This document shows, piece after piece, positions 1 to 7,543 of a stretch of 13,574 nucleotides of DNA. Numbering within the stretch: the first letter of the stretch is position 1; each line of letters begins with the position of its first letter. Source of the DNA: JBAYZQ01 sp041672385 (lineage in GTDB: Bacteria; Spirochaetota; Spirochaetia; Sphaerochaetales; Sphaerochaetaceae). Location: positions 1 to 13,574 of the forward strand of contig JBAYZQ010000044.1 in assembly GCA_041672385.1 (NCBI GenBank). Reading direction: 5' to 3'. The notes beneath the pieces are model-generated. The model was given only the letters and a program-made list of their open reading frames with translations, was not told where the DNA came from and did not search any database. A program made the translations under genes and the position numbers.

Positions 1-262
1 ATTCTGGAGTAGCGGGAACACTATCTTCATTTCCATCAACTCCCATAGGACCAACACCAGTTTCAAAAATACCAATATGACAATGAGCATCAATTAAACC
101 AGGAAGAACAAGAGCTCCTTTTAGATTAATTATATTACCATCATCCAAAGAAAGATTTTCTCCCACTTTTAGTATTTGGCTTCCTTCTATTATAATATCT
201 AAAGGTTTTATTTTTCCTTTTCCTGTAAAGACCAATCCATTTTTTAAAAGTGTTTTATTCAT
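1..262 (-). CDS. Amidohydrolase, N-terminal part (cut by the left window edge)
   Basis: My translation from the ATG at 262-260 gives 87 residues that run off the left edge with no stop. It begins with the small beta-rich segment typical of metal-dependent amidohydrolases. It then reaches the strand-1 metal motif LPGLIDAHCHIG, with the HxH metal ligands at His60 and His62. The stretch after it (FETGVGPMGVDGNEDS) resembles the GxxGxDGNE segment of clostridial-type amidohydrolases distantly related to imidazolonepropionase. The start overlaps the last 8 bases of the upstream M3 peptidase gene (TATGAATAA). A GGAG lies just before it, inside that gene, so translation is probably coupled. No signal peptide is visible, so it should be cytosolic. 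The superfamily is clear. The substrate is unknown because the catalytic half is missing, though the context suggests a dipeptide or a cyclic or N-blocked amino-acid derivative. It differs clearly in sequence from the amidohydrolase at 3109-4278. Confidence 0.85.
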   Translation of the reverse strand, partial: MNKTLLKNGLVFTGKGKIKPLDIIIEGSQILKVGENLSLDDGNIINLKGALVLPGLIDAHCHIGIFETGVGPMGVDGNEDSVPATPE

Positions 263-1928
263 AATTCTCCATCCTATTTTTAATACTTTTCTGCAAATCC
301 TCAATAAATCCTACTTCAAAAGGAGATTTCAATCCAGCTTTTTCTACAGTTTCTGTAAATGAATATTTTCCACTATTATGAATAAATTCAAGATAAGTAT
401 TCCATGCTAATTCATGATCGTTTTCATCGAGCATCCAAAATTGCAAAGCAACAGTTTGGGCAAGAACATAATCAATATAATAAAAAGGCCATTTCATAAC
501 ATGCATTTGTCGTTGCCAAATTCTTCCCTCATCTGAAAACAAATCCTTTTCATAATTTCTCCAAGGTAAAAATCTCTTTTCCAATTCTTTCCAAACTTCT
601 CTTCTCTTATCACAAGAATAATCGGGATTATCATAAACAATAGTTTGAAATTCGTTTATGGCCGTTCCATAAGGAATAAAAGAAATCGCATTTTTCAGAT
701 GATTATATTTGTAATTATCTAGAGTCTCTTCTTTTACAATCTCCCCTAAGTAAGGCCAAACAAAAAATTCCATGCTCATTGAATGAGTTTCGCAAACATC
801 ACTAGAAGCATCAACAGCATCTTTCAAAGGCTCACCTCTATGAAGAAAAGAATTAAGGCCATGACCACATTCATGAGCAAAAGTCCGAACAGCTCCTTGA
901 GTTGAATTATAGGTTTCAAAAATATAAGGGAAACTATAAAACCCTAAATAATTAGAGTATCCTCCATTAATTTTTCCTGGCCTTAAATCAAGATCATAAG
1001 ATTCCTTTGCCAATAGTTCATCATAAAACACTTTTGTTTCTGGACTGAGTTTTGTAAATATTTTTTTAAAAGCTTTTAAAGGGTTTTCTTTGATTTCAAC
1101 ATCTTTATTAGGCTCAAAATTTTCATCATAAACATAGATTTTTTCCAAATTCATTTTTTTTGCTTGGTTTTTATAAATCTGATTTACTAAAGGTACAAGT
1201 TTATCTTCAACTTCTTTTGTGAAATTATTAATTTCTTTCCTTTTATATCCGGTTCTACCTCTAAGGCAATAACAAAAATCAGTATAGCTTTCAAAATTCA
1301 TTTTATGAGCAATTTTATTTCTACGCTTCATCATTTCATCAAAAAGATAATCAAATTTTGGACCATTCTTTTTCATGACTGTTTCAACAAGAATGTTATA
1401 CTTTTTCCTAATTTCTCTATCTTTCGAATTACCCAACTTTGAAGCTTCACTAACTGAAAGTCTTTTCCCCGAATCAATAACTTCAATTTGAGAAATAGTA
1501 TTTGAAAATTCTTGCGAAAACTCATTTTCTTCTTTCATAAGATTTTCTATTTTTTTATCCATAGTTTGACTGGAAAGTTCAAGGCGATTAAAAAATTCTT
1601 GCCCCATCAATTCTTCTAACTTCTTTCTAAAGGGAGATTCAAGCATAGCCATATTTTTTTCTTGTATTAAAAGAGCAAAAAGAGGCTTTACTTCATTAAA
1701 GAAGATTTCTTCTTCTTGAAAAAATTTATTTCGAGTATCTCCAGTATTACCAGCTTCAGAAATAGTTGCATAAGAAGTAAAAACTGTTTGAAGATGATCA
1801 ATTTCAATTAAATTAAAATAGGCTTCTTGAAAAGATTCTGCTGCCTTAAAATTTTCAACTTTATTTTTATAATCCTTCTCAAACTCCTTAAAATTTAATC
1901 TATAATAAGGTATTTCTTTGAATTTCAT
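255..1928 (-). CDS. M3-family oligoendopeptidase (zinc metallopeptidase)
   Basis: This 557-residue cytosolic enzyme should cut short internal peptide bonds in imported oligopeptides. The zinc site is intact. HECGH at residues 352-356 is the HEXXH motif (ligands His352 and His356, catalytic Glu353). The third ligand is probably Glu380 in CETHSMSMEFF, 24 residues after His356. A glycine/tyrosine-rich stretch before the zinc site (NGGYSNYLGFYSFPYIF) and a Tyr-Tyr-Asp-Tyr segment near residue 500 are typical of the substrate cleft in this family. There is no signal peptide or membrane segment. The length fits the roughly 550-residue M3 group that is related to, but distinct from, lactococcal PepF (about 600 residues), so I give no symbol. 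The ATG at 1928 follows an AGGAGG that overlaps the TAG stop of the alcohol dehydrogenase gene. The last 8 bases overlap the next amidohydrolase gene. Family assignment is firm; peptide preference cannot be read from the sequence. Confidence 0.95.
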   Translation of the reverse strand: MKFKEIPYYRLNFKEFEKDYKNKVENFKAAESFQEAYFNLIEIDHLQTVFTSYATISEAGNTGDTRNKFFQEEEIFFNEVKPLFALLIQEKNMAMLESPFRKKLEELMGQEFFNRLELSSQTMDKKIENLMKEENEFSQEFSNTISQIEVIDSGKRLSVSEASKLGNSKDREIRKKYNILVETVMKKNGPKFDYLFDEMMKRRNKIAHKMNFESYTDFCYCLRGRTGYKRKEINNFTKEVEDKLVPLVNQIYKNQAKKMNLEKIYVYDENFEPNKDVEIKENPLKAFKKIFTKLSPETKVFYDELLAKESYDLDLRPGKINGGYSNYLGFYSFPYIFETYNSTQGAVRTFAHECGHGLNSFLHRGEPLKDAVDASSDVCETHSMSMEFFVWPYLGEIVKEETLDNYKYNHLKNAISFIPYGTAINEFQTIVYDNPDYSCDKRREVWKELEKRFLPWRNYEKDLFSDEGRIWQRQMHVMKWPFYYIDYVLAQTVALQFWMLDENDHELAWNTYLEFIHNSGKYSFTETVEKAGLKSPFEVGFIEDLQKSIKNRMENYE

Positions 1929-1939
1929 TTCTTTCCCTC

Positions 1940-3109
1940 CTAGAATGCACTACGCATTATCTTTTTTAAATCCGCTTCTGAGGCAAATGGCAAGAATTTA
2001 AGCGTATTATGTGTTTCCATTAGAATAAGGTTTTCTTCTTTAACTCCCAATTTTCTAAGACTTGTTTCCATTGAAAAATGACTTATAAAATCTCTCATGA
2101 GATTAGGTAATTTACTTGCTGCTACTTCATCACTAACACTATTTAGTTCACTATCAAAAAGTCTAGAAACCTGAGCACATTTTTCGGGTGTAATATTAAT
2201 TTGATATTCCAAGAAACCTGGATAGAGACAAATTAAAGCCTGTCCATGGGCAATATTGGGAGCTATGCCTCCAATAATTTCACTTAGAGGATGAGGAATA
2301 GTAGCTGCTGCATTAGCTAAAGAAATTCCCGCAAACATTTCGGCTTGGCTTAAAAGATCTCTGTACTCTTCATTTTCTGGATAATCTAATACTTTTAAAA
2401 GAGTATTAATAATTAATTCCATAGCCTTTAATCCAATTGTTTGAGTGTATATACTCGCTTCTTTCCTTACGAAGCTCTCAAAAGCATGACAGAAAGCATC
2501 GAACCCTGTAATGCAAGTTAATTTTCTTGGAAGTGTCTGGGTCAACTGACTGTCTATAATACATTCAAGAGGAAAGACCTTATCATGAAAAATACAAAGT
2601 TTTTCTTTGGTATTTTCATCTGATATAATCATAGCTTGAGTTAGTTCACTACCTGTACCACTAGTTGTTGGAATACTGATTAAAGGAAGTATCTTTTTAC
2701 TGATAGGTTTATATTCTTTGAAAGGACTATCGTATTTCCCATAAACATCTTTCCATTTAATTTTATCCAAACCATGAAAAAGAGAAATTGCCTTTGCAGT
2801 ATCAATTGAAGACCCTCCACCAAGAGCAATAATGACTTCAACTTTCTCTTTTTTAACTATTTCAATCCCTCTTTCAATGCTTTGAACCGTAGGGTTAGGA
2901 ACAGCACCATCAAAATGAATTACTTTCATTCTTGCCTTTTCAAGAATATCAATAGCCCTATTAAAAAGAGGTTGAAGAACTTTTTCGTTTTTTGTAGTAG
3001 TTACAAGCATGCAAATATTTCCATATTTTGCAGCTATTTCTCCAACATCATCAAGCCGTCCCGCACCAAAATGGATTCTAGTAGGACAATAAAAATTAAA
3101 ATTTTCCAT
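1940..3109 (-). CDS. Iron-containing alcohol dehydrogenase (group III)
   Basis: This 389-residue NAD(P)-dependent oxidoreductase interconverts an alcohol and an aldehyde or ketone. The nucleotide-binding motif GGGSSID is at residues 97-103. The phosphate/substrate motif TTSGTGSE is at about 148-155. The divalent metal site is complete: Asp204 and His208 in FDAFCHAFES, His273 in PHPLSE, and His288 in AHGQA. Spacing closely matches that of E. coli FucO. The length is normal for a single-domain enzyme with no fused aldehyde dehydrogenase. The ATG shares one base with the TAA stop of the upstream amidohydrolase gene (TAATG), and an AAGG lies seven bases upstream, so the two are translationally coupled. 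It is unusual inside a peptide-use operon. It could dispose of reducing power by reducing an aldehyde from amino-acid breakdown, or oxidise a side-chain alcohol. The physiological substrate cannot be told, because this family is promiscuous. Confidence 0.95.
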   Translation of the reverse strand: MENFNFYCPTRIHFGAGRLDDVGEIAAKYGNICMLVTTTKNEKVLQPLFNRAIDILEKARMKVIHFDGAVPNPTVQSIERGIEIVKKEKVEVIIALGGGSSIDTAKAISLFHGLDKIKWKDVYGKYDSPFKEYKPISKKILPLISIPTTSGTGSELTQAMIISDENTKEKLCIFHDKVFPLECIIDSQLTQTLPRKLTCITGFDAFCHAFESFVRKEASIYTQTIGLKAMELIINTLLKVLDYPENEEYRDLLSQAEMFAGISLANAAATIPHPLSEIIGGIAPNIAHGQALICLYPGFLEYQINITPEKCAQVSRLFDSELNSVSDEVAASKLPNLMRDFISHFSMETSLRKLGVKEENLILMETHNTLKFLPFASEADLKKIMRSAF

Positions 3110-4278
3110 TAGTAAACCTTCTTCCCTTTTAAATAAACTTCTCTATTTTTGTTAATATTATTCATTTCTTCCAATATTGAGCCATCAACTACTACAAATG
3201 AAGCTTCTTTACCTTTTTCTATATAACCTAAATTATCCAAATTAAGTAATTCGGCACCATTACTTGTAGCTATTCTAAGAACATCTAAATTATCTATTCC
3301 TGCCTTACTCATAAGTATCAGTTCATAACAAGAACCAAAATAAGGATCAAAAGGAGCTCCTGCATCGGTTCCCATTGCTACTTTAACACCTTTTTCTACA
3401 CATTTTCTTAACATAGAATTATGTTGAGCAATAACAGCTTTACTTTTTTGATGGTCGGGATTATTAGGTTCCTGTTTGATTCCTTCAATAGTTGCATGAT
3501 AGGGAGCACTTAAAGTGGGAACAAGAAAAGTTCCTAGACTTTTCATTGTATCCATGGTTTCTTCATCCATAAACACTCCATGTTCAATTGAATCTACTCC
3601 GCATTCAGTGCAATCCTTTATTGCTGTAGCTCCATGGGTATGAACAGCAACTTTCTTGCCTCTCTTATGTGCTTCTCTAACAACAGCTGAAATTTCATCT
3701 CTTGTTAATTCAGGTGGACCCTGTTCCTCTCCGGGAGAATTTACTCCACCTGTGGCCATTATCTTGACCACTGAAGCCCCATCTTTAATTACCTGTCTAG
3801 TTCCCTTTGAAAATTCATCCACACCATCACATTCTAAAGACATTTCCCAGCCATGACCACCAGTAGCACTAAGGGATCTACCACAAGCTATTAATTTTGG
3901 ATAGTATTTTAGACTCCCATTTTTTTGTGCTTTTTCTATTCCAATTGATAAACTATTTAATGCTCCTAAATCCCTACAAGCAACTACTCCAGAACGAAGT
4001 AAATCTTGTAAATTATCTAAAGCTTTTACAGTCAACTCAGCATTCATAGCATCCATACAAGCAATATTTCCTTCTTTCTCGCTTGGAAAAACATGTACAT
4101 GGCAATCAATTAAACCCGGAATAACTGATTTGTCTCCTAAATCTATAATCTCATTGTCTTCGTAAGGCATCTCATTAATATTGCCTACCCAGAGAAATTT
4201 TTCATTTTCTATTGCAAAAGCACAATCGGTCCTCATTTCTTTTCCATCAAATAAATTTTTTACTTTGTAAATTTTCAT
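3109..4278 (-). CDS. Amidohydrolase, imidazolonepropionase / Xaa-Pro dipeptidase-like
   Basis: This 389-residue cytosolic metal-dependent hydrolase has all the expected active-site pieces. HVH at residues 60-62 follows VIPGLIDC. Lys172 in VVKIMATGG is the likely carboxylated lysine bridging two metals. Further elements are VHTHG (His213/His215), IEHG with His233, and Asp305 in MGTDAGAP. The KIMATGG, HTHG and GVDSIEHG pattern matches the subgroup containing imidazolonepropionase-like proteins and bacterial prolyl dipeptidases/carboxypeptidases of the amidohydrolase superfamily (Sgx9260 and Cc2672 type). Given two peptidases and a peptide importer in the same operon, cleavage of Xaa-Pro or hydrophobic C-terminal dipeptides is the best guess, but this is inferred from context. 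There is no signal peptide. The ATG directly follows the TAA of the M29 gene (TAAATG), with AAGGAAG about eight bases upstream. Hydrolysis of N-acyl or cyclic amides is an alternative. Confidence 0.9.
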   Translation of the reverse strand: MKIYKVKNLFDGKEMRTDCAFAIENEKFLWVGNINEMPYEDNEIIDLGDKSVIPGLIDCHVHVFPSEKEGNIACMDAMNAELTVKALDNLQDLLRSGVVACRDLGALNSLSIGIEKAQKNGSLKYYPKLIACGRSLSATGGHGWEMSLECDGVDEFSKGTRQVIKDGASVVKIMATGGVNSPGEEQGPPELTRDEISAVVREAHKRGKKVAVHTHGATAIKDCTECGVDSIEHGVFMDEETMDTMKSLGTFLVPTLSAPYHATIEGIKQEPNNPDHQKSKAVIAQHNSMLRKCVEKGVKVAMGTDAGAPFDPYFGSCYELILMSKAGIDNLDVLRIATSNGAELLNLDNLGYIEKGKEASFVVVDGSILEEMNNINKNREVYLKGKKVY

Positions 4279-6156
4279 TTATTTATCTTCCTTTGTTAAG
4301 TTTAAATTTTCATTCAAAAGCTTGGTACCCTTTAAAACAAATAAACCATTTTTCATGATTAATATTTTTTCTCCTGTTTTTGTTTCTCCATAAAGTTTTT
4401 TTATCTCACCATAGGGAAGGGTTATATCAGTATGAAAATTTAAATAATTACCTTTCTTTGTTTCTTCGTTATAGCGAGCAATCATTTCTTTAGAAGTATA
4501 AAGATCAAAAACAGAACTTTTTTCCCCTCTAGCAAAACAAGGGTCACCAACTGCGATATGAGGTCCCATTTTCTCCAAAAGTAGAATTGGCATCCGAAAT
4601 AGAATGTCATACTTCCTCGATACACTATAAGCTAAAGTATTAGTTCCAATGGCAGCTTCTCCAATAGTAACGTCTTTTTTCCCTTGAAGAAGTTCTTGTT
4701 TTACATACTCTTCATTTTCTTTTTCATTCTCAAAATTCTTACAGGTGGATTTTACTATTTTCCCATCTTCAAAATCTAATTCAAGTTTTTCATAGGGAAC
4801 ATTATTAAGATAAATCTTTTCTATGTAAAGTTTACCTCTTGTTCCTTTTAATTCTGGAGTGGTAAAAAGCTCTCCATAAGGAACATTCAAATCTCCTCCA
4901 CAATTAAGGAACAAAGTTTCTTTTTGGGGATTTTTCAATTCAGGAAGTTTTATAGTAAGATTGGTTTTATTGTTTTTTCTACCTTCAATATGTAAAAACT
5001 GACATTTATCAAGCTCATCAATAATTACTTTTTGTACTTGCTCAAAAGGATAAGAATCTTGCAAATTTATTTGACAAAAACTTTCAAATATTTCTTCAAA
5101 ATCAAGACCTATGTTTTTTTCTGGAAAAGTGATTGAACAGAAAGAAATAGTATCAGGTTTAATAATACTTGCTTCAAGTCTACGCTTTTCGTTATACATT
5201 TCAAGATAGGCATTTAATATTTTTTCTTCCGGTTTAAAAGCAAAACTAGACGAAGCAACTTGTTCAAGCTTTTTCCCAAACTGAGCAATCTTTACATAAC
5301 CGCAAATTTGACCTTCTTCTTGAATTAGGTTAAACATAGTATTTTTATAGGCTTTTAAATCTTCTTGATAACATTTCTCATCTGTATATGCCATAGTATC
5401 CAATTTATGCTCTGCTATAAATTTTGGATTAATACTTGAAGAAGAAGGTTTATAAAGAATAACAAAAAAACCTTTTTCTCTAAATTTGTTAACCACAGCT
5501 TTTGCTAATCTTTCTTGTCCAATAGAATAAATCATCCTAATAAAATTTCTATTTCCAATCTCTCTACTTTGACTTATAAAGCCATGAAAGAAACTGACAA
5601 CTATATGAGTTGCTAAGGAATCAATAAGCTCTTCAGAAAGTTGAGAGTAAAACTCATACATTTTAATATCATCTGGAGAAATTATTGTTCCGTAACCACA
5701 CATCCATTTAAGATTATCTTTTTGAGAATTCATAAGAATATTATAAAATGCATTATCAGGATCCATTAGCTCTTTTTCTTTGGTTCCTGAAACATAATCA
5801 AGTTGTTCAAGATAAGTTAGATTAAGAACGGCCTGTAGTCTTTTTCTATCTTTATTCCTACTAAAATCCTTCAAAGCTCTTAAAATTCCTTGTTTATTCC
5901 AAACAAATAAAGGTCTTTGAAGATAAGCACTAGTTAAGGACTCACATAACCAAACATAAATAACGCTAAGCAAATCCACTTCACTATAACCAAGTGATTT
6001 TAAATAATCAGGAGAAGCAAAGGATTTTTCATATCCTTCTCCTTGGAAATCAAAAAGTTGCTTGTTACTTTCAAAGTTAAGATATTCACTAATATCTTGT
6101 CTTATGATTTGTGATTCCATTAAAATTTTTTCGCAGGCTTTATAAAACCTTTCCAT
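4279..6156 (-). CDS. Long-form M29-family metallo-aminopeptidase
   Basis: This 625-residue protein has a C-terminal part matching M29 (aminopeptidase T/AmpS) enzymes, which remove N-terminal residues using two metal ions. The expected ligands are visible: Glu429 (PYGELFTTPE), Glu500 (IGEAAIGTN), His533 (MGPHIAVGD), and His575 with Asp577 (NFHTD). Their spacings (71, 33, 42, 2) are close to, but longer than, those of the roughly 410-residue enzymes. The N-terminal extension of roughly 180-210 residues is predicted soluble, rich in Tyr/Leu and helical in character, and resembles no domain I can name. In the well-studied short enzymes a tyrosine follows the conserved histidine by about seven residues. 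Here that spot is Cys540-Phe541, so catalysis may differ. The ATG at 6156 lies inside the end of the MATE gene (17-base overlap), preceded by AGGAG eight bases away. The role is probably trimming of imported peptides. Family is confident; activity less so. Confidence 0.85.
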   Translation of the reverse strand: MERFYKACEKILMESQIIRQDISEYLNFESNKQLFDFQGEGYEKSFASPDYLKSLGYSEVDLLSVIYVWLCESLTSAYLQRPLFVWNKQGILRALKDFSRNKDRKRLQAVLNLTYLEQLDYVSGTKEKELMDPDNAFYNILMNSQKDNLKWMCGYGTIISPDDIKMYEFYSQLSEELIDSLATHIVVSFFHGFISQSREIGNRNFIRMIYSIGQERLAKAVVNKFREKGFFVILYKPSSSSINPKFIAEHKLDTMAYTDEKCYQEDLKAYKNTMFNLIQEEGQICGYVKIAQFGKKLEQVASSSFAFKPEEKILNAYLEMYNEKRRLEASIIKPDTISFCSITFPEKNIGLDFEEIFESFCQINLQDSYPFEQVQKVIIDELDKCQFLHIEGRKNNKTNLTIKLPELKNPQKETLFLNCGGDLNVPYGELFTTPELKGTRGKLYIEKIYLNNVPYEKLELDFEDGKIVKSTCKNFENEKENEEYVKQELLQGKKDVTIGEAAIGTNTLAYSVSRKYDILFRMPILLLEKMGPHIAVGDPCFARGEKSSVFDLYTSKEMIARYNEETKKGNYLNFHTDITLPYGEIKKLYGETKTGEKILIMKNGLFVLKGTKLLNENLNLTKEDK

Positions 6157-7480
6157 TGTTTTTTCTCCTGTATATTAATTCATAAATCTCAGTTGCTATA
6201 AAACTAAAAAACCAGCTAATAGGAATTGCATAACATATACCAATAAAGCCAATTCTCTTAGTCAAAATAATTGCTAAAGGAATTCTTACAATCCACATCG
6301 AACTCATTTGCACCATCATGGTAACAAAAGTTTTTCCTTTACCATTTAAAATTCCGTGTACCACTGAAAAATAACAGGCCAGTGGATACATAATACTTAG
6401 TAATTCAATATATTTAGCCCCATAATAAATTACTATTTTCTCGTCATTAGATACAAAAAGAGAAACTATTTCTTCTCTATAACTACGTAAAAGAAAACAA
6501 AGAATTAATCCCATGATAATGGAAAAAATTCGTGCCCTTATTGAAGCTTCCCTAACTCTTTTAACTTTCCCAGCCCCTAAATTTTGACTTACTATCGTTG
6601 TCAAAGCAAATCCAAGTGAAACAGCAGGTAAACCTGCAAAAGAATCAACTTTCATACCAATTAAATAAGCGCTAATACTATCAGTATCTTTGAGACTATT
6701 GACAACAATCTGAATTACCAATAAAGCAATAGCACTTGAAGCTTGTTGCATTCCTGATGGAATACCTAATCTCAAGCCTTCTTTAAAGAAAGAAATACAA
6801 ATATTTTCTTTTTTCAAATGAATTCTTAATTCTTTTTTTACCTTTGGTAAGTGCATGAAACACAAAAAAAAAGAAAACCCTTGTGATATCACAGTTGCAA
6901 AAGCTGCACCTGCAACTCCCATCTTAAAGACACAAACAAAAAGTAAATCAAGAAAAATATTCAAAACTGAAGCTATTCCAAGAAAAATCAAAGGGCTAAA
7001 AGCATCTCCTGTACTGCGAATAATACCATTCAAAGTATTATATCCAGCAATTCCTAAGATTCCAAAAAAATAAACCTTTAAATAAATTTCAGCCATTGGA
7101 ATCAACTCTGGAGGGGTTTTCATTAAGTAAAGTAATTTGGGTGCCAAGATAAATCCAAAAATTCCAATAATTAAAGCTACAGACATTATCAATAAAAACA
7201 TGGTATTTGCTATTATTCCTGCTTTATTGAAATCCATACCACCAATTTCTTTTGCAATTAGAATTTCTGTCGCTATGTCCAATCCAATTAGTATTGCAAT
7301 AAGAATATTGATTATTGAACCACAATTTCCAACTGCAGCCAAAGCTTCCTTTCCGATAAAATTACCTACGATGATTGAATCAACAAAATTATAAAGCTGT
7401 TGAAGCAAATTCCCAGCAAAAATGGGTAAAGTAAACATTACCATTTGCCTTGTTAAATTTCCTTTTGTTAAATCCCTCAT
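6140..7480 (-). CDS. MATE-family multidrug/metabolite exporter
   Basis: This 446-residue integral membrane protein has about 12 hydrophobic segments in two halves, the usual size and layout for MATE transporters. These expel organic compounds in exchange for Na+ or H+. The N-terminal stretch LTKGNLTRQMVMFTLPIFAG, then NLLQQLYNFVDSIIVG and ALAAVGNCGS, is the classic first-helix MATE signature. The second half starts near LGIPSGMQQASSAIALLV and contains LGFALTTIVSQNLGAG. The start ATG at 7480 has GAGG five bases upstream. An upstream ATG at 7491 is out of frame and quickly closes. It follows the binding-protein gene after a gap of about 63 bases holding a stem-loop, and its end overlaps the M29 peptidase gene by 17 bases. 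This position suggests export of a product of peptide breakdown or protection from toxic peptides. The substrate is not predictable from sequence. Confidence 0.93.
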   Translation of the reverse strand: MRDLTKGNLTRQMVMFTLPIFAGNLLQQLYNFVDSIIVGNFIGKEALAAVGNCGSIINILIAILIGLDIATEILIAKEIGGMDFNKAGIIANTMFLLIMSVALIIGIFGFILAPKLLYLMKTPPELIPMAEIYLKVYFFGILGIAGYNTLNGIIRSTGDAFSPLIFLGIASVLNIFLDLLFVCVFKMGVAGAAFATVISQGFSFFLCFMHLPKVKKELRIHLKKENICISFFKEGLRLGIPSGMQQASSAIALLVIQIVVNSLKDTDSISAYLIGMKVDSFAGLPAVSLGFALTTIVSQNLGAGKVKRVREASIRARIFSIIMGLILCFLLRSYREEIVSLFVSNDEKIVIYYGAKYIELLSIMYPLACYFSVVHGILNGKGKTFVTMMVQMSSMWIVRIPLAIILTKRIGFIGICYAIPISWFFSFIATEIYELIYRRKNNGKVL

Positions 7481-7496
7481 TGCTTCCTCATATACT

Positions 7497-7528
7497 TGAG
7501 AGAAACCGGGAAACCCCGGAATCTCTCA
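7497..7528 (-). promoter_or_regulatory. Intercistronic stem-loop between the binding-protein and MATE genes
   Basis: This imperfect palindrome is the strongest secondary structure I see between genes. Read on the coding (minus) strand, TGAGAGA pairs perfectly with TCTCTCA. Inside that, a 2x2 TT/TT mismatch is followed by CCGGG pairing with CCCGG around the tetraloop GTTT. The stem therefore has seven plus five base pairs. It sits 15 bases after the stop of the binding-protein gene. No run of T follows the right arm on the coding strand, so it does not look like a complete intrinsic terminator. It more likely protects the 3' end of the upstream message, or partially attenuates transcription, so that the binding protein is made in excess over the downstream MATE and peptidase genes. 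The structure is seen; its role is inferred. Confidence 0.6.
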
Positions 7529-7543
7529 GTTTCATCCTAATAT

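Noticed and set aside
2882..3112. Plus-strand open frames of 60-116 codons inside several genes (for example 2882-3112, 6855-7073, 10323-10673)
   Set aside because: Each lies opposite a well-supported minus-strand gene, has no recognisable domain, and shows low-complexity composition expected of an antisense shadow.
6859..6876. A-rich run on the plus strand (T-rich on the coding strand)
   Set aside because: It encodes ordinary Phe-rich membrane segments of the MATE protein and has no stem-loop beside it, so it is not a terminator or promoter.
7497..7528. Stem-loop read as a Rho-independent terminator
   Set aside because: On the coding strand the right arm is followed by AGTATATGAGG with no T-run, and the operon continues immediately. 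On the other strand only three T follow, and there is no plus-strand gene to terminate.
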